DNA of 41,701 nucleotides from Sphaerisporangium sp. GTDB lineage: Bacteria; Actinomycetota; Actinomycetes; Streptosporangiales; Streptosporangiaceae. The stretch lies in assembly GCA_025964675.1 (NCBI GenBank), contig JAOPYI010000302.1, forward strand, positions 1-41,701, read 5' to 3'. Every line of letters begins with the position of its first letter. Positions within the stretch are counted from its first letter, which is position 1. The position numbers and the translations under genes were made by a program. The notes under the pieces were generated by a model. It searched no databases. It saw only the letters and a program-made list of their open reading frames with translations, and was not told where the DNA came from. Shown piece after piece: positions 35,560 through 41,701 of this stretch.

Positions 35560-36579
35560 TCAGGCCTCCAACACGGTGACGAGGTTCTGCTGGAGGCACG
35601 GGCCCGACGACGCGTGCCCGACGGTACGGCCGGCGCCGCCGTCGATGATCCGCTGGGCGGCCTCGCCGATGCGGATCAGCCCCGTGGCCATGACGGGATT
35701 GGCGGCGAGCGGCCCGCCCGAGGGATTGACGACCGTGTCAGGCGCCAGTCCGAGCGCCTCGGTGAGGATGAGCTCCTCGTGGCTGAACTGCGCGTGCAGC
35801 TCGGCGACCTCGACCGGGCCCTTGCCGACCCCCGCCGCCCGTGCGGCGTCGGCGGCGGAGACCGACCTGGCCAGATCCCGCATGCCCAGGTAGTGGGGTT
35901 CTATCCGGTGGGCGATGCCGGTGATCCACGCCGGGCGCTCCACCAGCTCCCTGGCGAGGTCGCCGGCCGCGAGGACGACCGCCGCCGCGCCGTCCGTGAT
36001 GGGCGCGACGTCGCTCGCGTGCAGCGGCCGGACCTCGTATCCCTCGTCCTCGGGGTCGGGCAGGTCGAGCGCGTACGGGTTGGCCCTGCCGTCGGCGCGG
36101 CTGCGCCGTACGATCTCGCGGAGCGCGCCCGGGTCGGCGCCGAGCGCGCTCGCCTGGAGAGCGGCGAACGAGACCTGGTCGAGGCCGAGCGGCGCCAGAT
36201 AGTACGGGTCGAGCTGGAGCGTCATGATCTCCCGGAGGTCGCCCTGGGAGGACTTGCCGTAGCCGTAGACCAGCGCCGAGTCCACGTCGCCGTGCTGCAG
36301 GCGCACCCACGCCTCGTACAGCGCCCAGGCGGCGTCCATCTCGACGTGGCTCTCGGAGATGGGCGGCCAGGCGCCGACGGCGTCCAGCGCGGAGACGAAG
36401 GAGAACGGCGCCCCGGCCAGGTAGTCGCAGCTCCCCGAGCAGGTGAAGCCGAACCTCGAAAGGCCCGACAGCCTCTTGACCTCCTGGATCACGGGCGAGA
36501 TCAGCTCGGGCTCGGTCAGCCCCTCGTCGTGGCCGGTGTGCTTCGTCTGGGCGAACGCGACCACCGCTACCTCACGCAC
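35560..36579 (-). CDS. Ltp4-like thiolase-fold protein, probable steroid aldolase partner
   Basis: This 339-aa thiolase-superfamily protein begins MREVAVVAFAQTKH and ends with VGHASSGPCLQQNLVTVL, where the thiolase C-terminal His (and here a Cys) lies. The usual nucleophile region reads SESHVEMDAAWALYEAW and lacks Cys, so thiolysis is unlikely. ESHVEMDAAWA is characteristic of the Ltp2/Ltp4 group. It probably forms a complex with the adjacent Ltp3-like and/or DUF35 proteins, as Ltp2 does with the DUF35 part of ChsH2. The GTG 36579 start has GGGAGGG five bases upstream. It follows the DUF35 gene by 31 bp. Confidence 0.82.
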   Translation of the reverse strand: MREVAVVAFAQTKHTGHDEGLTEPELISPVIQEVKRLSGLSRFGFTCSGSCDYLAGAPFSFVSALDAVGAWPPISESHVEMDAAWALYEAWVRLQHGDVDSALVYGYGKSSQGDLREIMTLQLDPYYLAPLGLDQVSFAALQASALGADPGALREIVRRSRADGRANPYALDLPDPEDEGYEVRPLHASDVAPITDGAAAVVLAAGDLARELVERPAWITGIAHRIEPHYLGMRDLARSVSAADAARAAGVGKGPVEVAELHAQFSHEELILTEALGLAPDTVVNPSGGPLAANPVMATGLIRIGEAAQRIIDGGAGRTVGHASSGPCLQQNLVTVLEA

Positions 36580-36610
36580 GCGGACCCTCCCCTGCTCGTG
36601 CCGCCGGTCA

Positions 36611-37513
36611 TCACAGCTCGGCGTCCGGCTCGCCCGTCGGGGCGAACCACTTGATGTTGCCCATGGACAGCGTGCGCTCCTCGGGTGGCAGCCAGACGGC
36701 CCTCACGCGCATGCCCTGCCGTACGTCGCGGACGGGGACGTCGCCCATCAGGGCGATCATCGGGACGTCCGCGCCGTCGAGCAGGATGTACGCGGAGACG
36801 AACGGCACCTCGGGCGCGCGGGGGTCGGGCAGGTTGTTGATGGCGAAGGTGGTGACGGTGCCGGTGTCGGGCAGCTCCAGCTCCTCGCCGATCGAGGAGC
36901 CGCACTGCGGGCACGTGGTCCGGTACGGCACGTAGACCTTGTCGCAGCTCGTGCAGCGCCCGGCGAGGAAGACGCCGTCGCGGACGCCTTCGAGGAACCG
37001 GGCGAGCGACCTTCCGGGCTGGATGCGGTACTCGGTGCGGACGTGCGCCACCATCGTGGTGACCTCAGGTACGAAGCATGAAATATCGGTGATGTGCCCG
37101 GCGCGCTCGCTCTCCGGCTTCCACCGGGGACGCACCCGCAGGCCGGCCCGCATGACCTTCACGTCTCCGGCGTCGACCGCGTGGACCAGCGAGGTGTCCG
37201 CGCCGTCCAGCCTTATCAACCCCCACGCGAACGGGTGGTCGAGCGGGTGCCCCTTGCGGGGGGTCTCCACCCAGGCCCAGCTCAGCACGGTGCCCGCCGG
37301 TCCGACCTGGACGTACGTGTCGGTCACCGGCTCGCCCGTGGCCGGGTCGTACTCCAGGGGCGGCACGAGCACGCGATCGTCCGCCGTGCGGACCCCGACG
37401 ATCCGGCCGTCGCGTAGCTCGGTGAGGAAGCGCCCGATCACCGGCCCGGTGGTACGGGTGTACCCCCCGGGGAACTCGAGCACGTGCTCGGCGACCAGCG
37501 GATCAGATGGCAC
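36611..37513 (-). CDS. Double OB-fold DUF35 protein, partner of the thiolase-fold pair
   Basis: This 300-aa protein contains two OB-fold halves. The C-terminal half has a rubredoxin-like zinc ribbon (CTSC and CPQC, in RCTSCDKVYVPYRTTCPQCG) followed by GTVTTFAINNLPDP and AYILLDGADVPMIALMGD. The N-terminal half has the matching GTVLSWAWVETPRKGHPLDHPFAWGLIRLDGADTSLVH but no cysteine ribbon. DUF35 proteins bind thiolase-fold partners and help position CoA substrates. GTG 37513 has GGGAGGG eight bases upstream, and the gene overlaps the end of the acyl-CoA ligase by 11 bp. Length agrees with Rv3521 (~300 aa). Confidence 0.85.
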   Translation of the reverse strand: MPSDPLVAEHVLEFPGGYTRTTGPVIGRFLTELRDGRIVGVRTADDRVLVPPLEYDPATGEPVTDTYVQVGPAGTVLSWAWVETPRKGHPLDHPFAWGLIRLDGADTSLVHAVDAGDVKVMRAGLRVRPRWKPESERAGHITDISCFVPEVTTMVAHVRTEYRIQPGRSLARFLEGVRDGVFLAGRCTSCDKVYVPYRTTCPQCGSSIGEELELPDTGTVTTFAINNLPDPRAPEVPFVSAYILLDGADVPMIALMGDVPVRDVRQGMRVRAVWLPPEERTLSMGNIKWFAPTGEPDAEL

Positions 37514-39047
37514 GGTCGCGGCCCTCCCAGTAGGGATCACGGAGTTTGCGCTTGAGGAGCTTGCCGTTCGGCTCGCGCGGCATCTCATGGATGAAGTCGA
37601 TCGTGCGCGGCCACTTCATCCTCGCCAGCCTGCCTTCGAGCGACCGAAGGATCTCCTGGGCCAGCTCGGGCCCCGGGGTGAAGCCGGGGGCGGGCTCGAC
37701 GACGGCCTTGATCTGCTCACCCCACTCGTCGTCCGGGATCCCGAAGACCGCGACGTCGGCGACCTTGGGGTGGACCATCAGCTCGTTTTCGATCTCGGCG
37801 GGATAGATGTTGGCGCCACCAGAGATGATCATGTCGGCCTTGCGGTCGCAGAGGAACAGGAAGCCGTCCTCGTCGAGATAGCCGATGTCCCCCACGGTGA
37901 AGTGATCCCTGAGGCGGTTCTCCTCGGTCTTCGCGGGGTCGCCCTTGTACTCGAAGCGGAGGCCGGCCATCTTCATGTAGATCGTGCCCGGGGTGCCGGT
38001 GGGGACGGGCTGCTGGTCCTCGTCGACGATGAGCAGCTCGCTGATCGGCCAGGCTGACCCCACCGTGCCCGGGTGCTTCTTCCAGCCCTCCGGCGTGGCG
38101 AGGGTGCCGCCGCCTTCGGTGGCCGCGTAGTACTCGTAGACGCAGTCGCCCCACCATTCGAGCATCGCCCACTTGACCGGGACCGGGCAGGGGGCGGCGG
38201 CGTGAATCATCCACTTGAGCGAGGAGAGGTCGTACTTGTGCCTGACCTCGTCGGGCAGTCCGAGCAGCCGCTTGAAGTGCGTGGGCACCATGTGGGAGTT
38301 GGTCACCCGGTACCTCTCGCAGAGCCGCAGCGTCTCCTCCGGATCCCACCTGTCCATGTAGACGACCGTGTGCCCCATGTGCAGGGCCGTGCCGCCGAAC
38401 TGCGTGACCGCCGTGTGGTAGTTGGGAGCGGTGACCAGATGGGCGTTGGGCCTGCCTGCCGTGATGCCGAACAGCGAGAGCAGTGACGTCATCAGCTCGG
38501 CCGCGTCGTCCGGATCCAGCCCGGTCAGTGGCCGCCTGACCCCCTTGGGCCTGCCCGTCGTGCCCGAGGTGTAGTGCATGGTGGCGCCGGCCGTACGCTC
38601 GTCCGGCAGCGTGTCCGGCTGCCCCGCGGTGAGCTCCGATACAGGCCGGAAGCCGTCGATGGCGCCGAACGAGAACCGCCGGTCCGCCTCGACGACCTCG
38701 GCGCCCCGCGCGCCCTCCGTCGCGTACCTCTCGTGGACGAGGAACGCCTTCGCCTCGCTGTCGGAGACGATGTAGGCGATCTCGGGCCCGGTGAGGTGCC
38801 AGTTGACGGGGGTGTAGTACCAGCCGGCCTGCAACGCGGCGAGGTACACCGTGAGGCCGTCAACGCCGTTCGGCACCAGGCCGCAGATGCCGTCGCCCGC
38901 CTTCAGGCCGAGGGCGCGCAGTCCGTGGACGAGGCGGTTGGCCCGGGCTAGCAGCTCCCCGGCGGTGTGCTCGGTGCCGTCGGGATCAACCGCCGCGATC
39001 CAGCCGGGATCCGCCTGCGCGAGTCTCCAGAAGCCCAGCGAGCCCAT
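37503..39047 (-). CDS. Acyl-CoA synthetase (FadD family), first gene of the sterol-type operon
   Basis: This 514-aa AMP-forming ligase has P-loop TSGTTGRPKG (160-169), YEYYAATEGGGTLATPEGW, GDIGYLDEDGFLFLCDRKADMIISGGANIYPAEIE and catalytic K496 in PNGKLLKRKLRD. It resembles long- or bulky-chain FadD enzymes but is distinct from the FadD19-type ligase 3 kb downstream, so the operon carries two ligases with probably different substrates. GGGAG lies five bases before ATG 39047. It is transcribed divergently from the EchA19-type hydratase, and a 20-bp palindrome lies ~110 bp upstream. Its 3' end overlaps the DUF35 start by 11 bp, implying coupled translation. Confidence 0.88.
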   Translation of the reverse strand: MGSLGFWRLAQADPGWIAAVDPDGTEHTAGELLARANRLVHGLRALGLKAGDGICGLVPNGVDGLTVYLAALQAGWYYTPVNWHLTGPEIAYIVSDSEAKAFLVHERYATEGARGAEVVEADRRFSFGAIDGFRPVSELTAGQPDTLPDERTAGATMHYTSGTTGRPKGVRRPLTGLDPDDAAELMTSLLSLFGITAGRPNAHLVTAPNYHTAVTQFGGTALHMGHTVVYMDRWDPEETLRLCERYRVTNSHMVPTHFKRLLGLPDEVRHKYDLSSLKWMIHAAAPCPVPVKWAMLEWWGDCVYEYYAATEGGGTLATPEGWKKHPGTVGSAWPISELLIVDEDQQPVPTGTPGTIYMKMAGLRFEYKGDPAKTEENRLRDHFTVGDIGYLDEDGFLFLCDRKADMIISGGANIYPAEIENELMVHPKVADVAVFGIPDDEWGEQIKAVVEPAPGFTPGPELAQEILRSLEGRLARMKWPRTIDFIHEMPREPNGKLLKRKLRDPYWEGRDRAI

Positions 39048-39158
39048 CGGAACTCCCTTGTCCGGTTCCGCACTGCCGTCCGCGATATCCCCCGGATCCG
39101 CCGCAGTGAATCACGTTCTCGATACTGCGGCAAGACCTGGCGCTACGGGGGGGTTACG

Positions 39159-39178
39159 AACGAGAATCTGTTCTAGTT
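39159..39178. promoter_or_regulatory. 20-bp near-perfect palindrome, probable TetR/KstR-type operator
   Basis: The site AACGAGAATCTGTTCTAGTT pairs 7 of 8 bases in each arm around a 4-bp centre, with a perfect AGAA-N4-TTCT core. It resembles the mycobacterial KstR motif (TNNAACNNGTTNNA) but misses two of its fixed bases. It lies in the 219-bp gap between the divergent FadD and EchA19-type genes, so it could control both arms. Confidence 0.6.
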
Positions 39179-39266
39179 AGCAAGCGCACACTAACCCGCA
39201 CGGCATGAGGCCAGCAAGCGTTTGATCAGACACTCGGCGCTCTATTGATCTTTGAGGATGGTGTCC

Positions 39267-40082
39267 ATGGAGCTCCTGCCCATCAGCACGCCGCACTGCC
39301 GCGTCGAGCGTGACGGCCACGTGGTGGTCGTGACGATGGACCGGCCTGAGGCCAGGAACGCCCTCTCCTCGGACATGCTGATCGGGCTCGCCGACGCCTG
39401 GGCCTACATCTCCGACGAGCCCGATGTGCGGGTGGGCATCCTGACGGGCGCGAACGGCACCTTCTGCGCCGGCGCCGACCTCAAGGCCATGGGCACGCCG
39501 TCCACCGACCCCCGCGTGCTCAGGCGCGCCCAGGAGATCCCCGACTTCCACTGGAAGGGCCTGCTGCGCGACACCGGCGCGCTGCCCACCAAGCCGATCG
39601 TCTGCGCGGTCGAGGGGTACGCGGTGGCGGGCGGCACCGAGCTGCTCGTCGGCACCGACATGCGGGTAGTCGCTGAGTCGGCGACGCTCGGCCTGTTCGA
39701 GGCCAGGCGCGCGCTGTTCCCCATGGGCGGCAGCGCCGTACGGCTGCCCCGCCAGATCCCCTACGCCTTCGCCATGGACATCCTGCTCACCGGCAGGGCC
39801 GTCACCGCCCGGGAGGCGCTCTCGATGGGCCTGGTCAACCGGGTGGTGCCGGACGGCCAGGCGCTGGCGGTCGCCCGCGAGATCGCCGACCAGATCTCCG
39901 CCTGCGGCCCGCTCGCCGTGCGGGCGATCCTGCGCACCTACCGCGAGACCCTGGGCATGCCGGAAACCGAGGCGCTCAAGGTCTCCGACGCCATCGGCTG
40001 GCCCGTGATCGGCTCCGAGGACGCCAAAGAGGGCTCCCGCGCCTTCCGCGAGAAGCGCCCCGCCGTCTACCAGGGCGAATAG
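39267..40082 (+). CDS. EchA19-type enoyl-CoA hydratase (crotonase family)
   Basis: This 271-aa crotonase has an oxyanion hole from FCAGADLKAMG (66-76) and VEGYAVAGGTELLVGTDMRV, plus FEARRALFPMGGSAVRLPRQIPY. The latter, with LMGLV-like NRVVPDGQAL and SDDAKEG-like SEDAKEGSRAFREKRP, closely recalls M. tuberculosis EchA19, a hydratase of steroid side-chain enoyl-CoAs. The trans-enoyl-CoA substrate is inferred from that likeness. I choose ATG 39267 with GAGG nine bases upstream; TTG 39252 and ATG 39258 are in frame but badly spaced. It is divergent from the FadD operon. Its 3' end overlaps the PadR gene by 16 bp, tail to tail. Confidence 0.88.
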   Translation: MELLPISTPHCRVERDGHVVVVTMDRPEARNALSSDMLIGLADAWAYISDEPDVRVGILTGANGTFCAGADLKAMGTPSTDPRVLRRAQEIPDFHWKGLLRDTGALPTKPIVCAVEGYAVAGGTELLVGTDMRVVAESATLGLFEARRALFPMGGSAVRLPRQIPYAFAMDILLTGRAVTAREALSMGLVNRVVPDGQALAVAREIADQISACGPLAVRAILRTYRETLGMPETEALKVSDAIGWPVIGSEDAKEGSRAFREKRPAVYQGE

Positions 40083-40687
40083 CCGCCTCTAGGGGTGGGC
40101 GACGGCGCCGAGTCCCGGCCATGCTCCTCTGGGACGGCATCGTCCGCCGCCACCGGACGGGCCTGGCCGGCGAGGGGGGCGAGGCGCTGCTCGGCGCTGT
40201 CGATCACCTGGAGGTCGGCCTTGATGTGCGCGATGGCCGCGTCCACGAGGAGCCCGACGAGCGGGTCGCCGGCGGCGTCGCCGCCCAGCCGGGTGAGCCC
40301 CGCCAGATCCGACAGGCACGCCTGGCGCTGGGCGGAGGTGTACTCCCGGAGCGCCTCGGTGCCGAGCCTGGTCGCGCCGAGCAGCTTGAGGAACATCTCG
40401 TCGCGGAAACCCGAGGTGCGCACGTGCGGCGCCGACACCCACGAGTTCAGCTCCTCGGCACCCCCGCGCGTCAGCTTGTAGAGCGTCTTGTCCGGCCGGT
40501 CGTCCTGCGCGACGTGGCTGCGGGTCACGTGCCCGTCCCTGACCAGGCGGTCGAGGATCTGGTACAGGTGCCCGATGTTGAGCCCGCCCCACTGGGGGCC
40601 GATCGCCGCCTCGAAGCGGATCTTCAGCTCGTACCCGTGGCTCGGACCCTCGGCCAGCAGGGCGAGCACGGCGTGACTCAGAGGCAT
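40067..40687 (-). CDS. PadR-family transcriptional regulator
   Basis: This 206-aa protein has an N-terminal winged helix of PadR type (SHAVLALLAEGPSHGYELKIRFEAAIGPQWGGLNIGHLYQILDRLVRDGHV, and DDRPDKTLYKLTRGGAEEL). The C-terminal PadR_C-like helical dimerisation region follows (DEMFLKLLGATRLG..., QRQACLSDLAGLTRL). A disordered tail (EEHGRDSAPSPTPRGG) ends the protein. PadR proteins usually repress a neighbouring transporter or stress gene and release DNA on binding a phenolic or drug-like ligand. GGAGAGG lies eight bases before ATG 40687. It is divergent from an ABC transporter with two dyads between, and overlaps the EchA19-type gene by 16 bp at the 3' end. Confidence 0.93.
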   Translation of the reverse strand: MPLSHAVLALLAEGPSHGYELKIRFEAAIGPQWGGLNIGHLYQILDRLVRDGHVTRSHVAQDDRPDKTLYKLTRGGAEELNSWVSAPHVRTSGFRDEMFLKLLGATRLGTEALREYTSAQRQACLSDLAGLTRLGGDAAGDPLVGLLVDAAIAHIKADLQVIDSAEQRLAPLAGQARPVAADDAVPEEHGRDSAPSPTPRGGYSPW

Positions 40688-40702
40688 CTTCCGATCCTCT
40701 CC

Positions 40703-40719
40703 TAGATTCCCGCGATCTA
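40703..40719. promoter_or_regulatory. Inverted repeat TAGAT-N7-ATCTA
   Basis: A perfect 5-bp-arm dyad overlaps the -10 element of the padR promoter and lies upstream of the padR ribosome site. It is a candidate second binding site for the PadR protein. Confidence 0.45.
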
Positions 40720-40745
40720 TACCTAGTCTCGCTACATTGTGACAA
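40716..40745 (-). promoter_or_regulatory. padR promoter (TTGTCA-18-TATAGA)
   Basis: On the minus strand, TTGTCA (40745-40740) and TATAGA (40721-40716) are separated by 18 bp. The -35 lies inside the palindrome at 40732-40750 and the -10 overlaps the dyad at 40703-40719, as expected for autorepression. Confidence 0.55.
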
Positions 40746-40750
40746 TGTAG
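40732..40750. promoter_or_regulatory. Perfect 19-bp palindrome, probable PadR operator
   Basis: CTACATTGT-G-ACAATGTAG is a perfect dyad containing the ACAT/ATGT half-sites typical of PadR operators. It ends 5 bp before the ABC ATPase start codon and covers the padR -35, so one bound dimer could silence both genes. Confidence 0.75.
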
Positions 40751-40755
40751 GACCC

Positions 40756-41469
40756 ATGGGATCAGGAGTCGACGTGCGGCGCGTCAGCCGCGTCTACGGA
40801 TCGGTCACAGCGCTCGACGACGTCAGCGTGGAGATCGAGGCTGACAGCGCGGTGGCGCTGATGGGCCAGTCGGGGGCGGGCAAGTCCACTTTGCTGCACC
40901 TCGTCGGAGGCATGGACGTGCCCGACACCGGTGAGGTGCTGATCGACGGCACACCGCTGCCACGCAGGCGGCTCGACCGGCACCGACGGCGTGTGGGCTT
41001 CGTGTTCCAGCGCTTCCACCTGCTTTCCGCGCTCAGCACGCTGGACAACGTGCTCGCGCCCGTCCTGCCCTACCGGGTGGAATTCGACCGCGGGGCACGG
41101 GCGCGCGAGTTGCTCGAGGCGGTCGGGCTGGACGGCCGCGAGCGGGCACTGCCCGGCGAGCTGTCCGGCGGCGAGCAGCAGCGGGTGGCGATTGCTCGCG
41201 CGCTCGTGACCGGTCCCTCGCTCATCCTGGCGGACGAGCCCACCGGGAACTTGGATGCTCGCACCGGTCTGGAGGTGATGGCGATTCTCCAGGAATTGAA
41301 CGACGACGGAAACACGATCGTCCTGGTGACGCACGAACAGGACATTGCCAGCTACTGCGGCCGCATCGTCAGCTTCCAGGACGGAATGGTCGTCGGCGAC
41401 GTCCCGTGTGAGAGCCCGAAGCGAGCCAGGGAAACCCTGGCCGGGTTGGCCTCGGAGGTGACGGCATGA
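40756..41469 (+). CDS. ABC transporter ATP-binding protein (MacB/LolD type)
   Basis: This 237-aa ATPase subunit has Walker [10 protein letters not shown] (37-45), Q-loop Q85 (VFQRFHLL), signature [10 protein letters not shown] (136-145), Walker B LILADEP (156-162) and switch H193 (LVTHEQD). The GEVLIDG and [10 protein letters not shown] pattern puts it in the LolD/MacB/FtsE-like group, which works with a large FtsX-type permease to expel peptides, lipoproteins or drugs. The gene is controlled by the divergent PadR; the palindrome abuts its start. Shine-Dalgarno AGGA lies just before ATG 40756. It overlaps the permease gene by ATGA. Confidence 0.93.
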   Translation: MGSGVDVRRVSRVYGSVTALDDVSVEIEADSAVALMGQSGAGKSTLLHLVGGMDVPDTGEVLIDGTPLPRRRLDRHRRRVGFVFQRFHLLSALSTLDNVLAPVLPYRVEFDRGARARELLEAVGLDGRERALPGELSGGEQQRVAIARALVTGPSLILADEPTGNLDARTGLEVMAILQELNDDGNTIVLVTHEQDIASYCGRIVSFQDGMVVGDVPCESPKRARETLAGLASEVTA

Positions 41470-41701
41470 GTACGTCAGCCAACACGCCCTCTGGTCGCAA
41501 GACGTTACCACCGCTGGCGTTGCAGGGTGGCGCGCCGTTTGGGCAAAGCGTGGCGCTGGCGGCGCGCTCCGCTTTCGCCGCGCTCGGCGCCCGCAAGCTG
41601 CGGGCAGCGCTGGCCATCATCGGCATCATCGTCGGCGTGGCCGGGATCTTCGTGATCGTCAACCTGGCATTACTCGTTAGGACCGCGACCGTCCGCGAGT
41701 T
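41466..41701 (+). CDS. FtsX/MacB-type ABC permease (partial, cut by the window end)
   Basis: Only the first 78 codons are in the window. After a ~30-residue hydrophilic lead comes AARSAFAALGARKLRAALAIIGIIVGVAGIFVIV, the standard N-terminal amphipathic segment and first membrane helix of MacB/FtsX permeases. It pairs with the ATPase just upstream (ATGA overlap). Two rare TTA codons occur here (41505 and 41670), unlike the neighbouring genes I read, and would need the bldA-type Leu tRNA in streptomycete-like hosts. The rest of the protein lies outside the window. Confidence 0.82.
   Translation, partial: MSTSANTPSGRKTLPPLALQGGAPFGQSVALAARSAFAALGARKLRAALAIIGIIVGVAGIFVIVNLALLVRTATVRE

Noticed and set aside
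34409-36579. Calling the pair acetyl-CoA acetyltransferases
   Set aside because: The nucleophilic Cys of thiolases is missing in both, so a thiolase name would mislead.
39159-39178. Naming the site a KstR box outright
   Set aside because: It misses two fixed bases of the mycobacterial consensus and no kstR is in the window.

Overview
The window is high-GC DNA from an actinomycete. GC-rich third codon positions, frequent GTG starts, many four-base ATGA/GTGA overlaps, SURF1, an F420/LLM-type oxidoreductase, a large LAL regulator and a mycobacterial-type sterol catabolism block all point there. A filamentous genus near Streptosporangiaceae (Nonomuraea, Streptosporangium) is my inference from overall feel, not a computed result. 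No CRISPR array, insertion sequence or prophage was seen. The content reads as chromosomal soil-saprophyte material.

Left part (1-14.4 kb). A tRNA-Arg(CCG) at the edge is followed by a secreted NlpC/P60 peptidase and a 397-bp gene-free stretch with two DnaA-box-like nonamers and a hairpin. Next come a stand-alone receiver protein, a 995-aa LAL (AAA-LuxR) regulator, a secreted GH81 endo-beta-1,3-glucanase and, divergent from it, a LacI-type regulator. The GH81/LacI gap carries two perfect copies and one imperfect copy of GAGAGCGCTCTC, the imperfect one lying just downstream of a recognisable promoter. Then follow an unrecognised 405-aa Cys-rich protein and a two-component system whose kinase is fused in frame to a DUF4173-like membrane protein.

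Middle (14.5-31.7 kb). Present are an AMP-forming acyl ligase divergent from an LLM-class oxidoreductase, small membrane proteins, DUF3817 and SURF1 (cytochrome oxidase assembly), a Baeyer-Villiger-type flavin monooxygenase, gamma-glutamyltransferase, and a NarL-type two-component system. After these comes a membrane protein with a UreH/DsbD-like core and a cupredoxin-like tail, preceded by an 18-codon translationally coupled leader ORF. A Sel1-repeat protein follows, then alanine dehydrogenase with a class III transaminase (a pyruvate/alanine recycling pair) and an M20 peptidase. This stretch leans toward peptide and amino-acid turnover.

Right part (31.7-41.7 kb). A threonine-dehydratase-like enzyme is followed by a compact block resembling the mycobacterial/rhodococcal sterol side-chain genes. 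It holds a FadD19-type ligase, two thiolase-fold proteins without the thiolase nucleophile Cys (Ltp3/Ltp4, i.e. steroid-aldolase-like), a DUF35 partner, a second acyl-CoA ligase and a divergent EchA19-type hydratase. A 20-bp near-perfect palindrome sits in the divergent promoter region. The window closes with a PadR regulator divergent from a MacB/LolD-type ABC transporter, with two inverted repeats in 68 bp; the permease runs off the end.

The strongest candidates for something undescribed are the kinase-DUF4173 fusion with an internal start signal, the leader ORF coupled to the cupredoxin membrane protein, the Cys-rich 405-aa protein, and the compact C24-branched-sterol module with its own operator. 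All family assignments are from reading the protein sequences; no searches were run.
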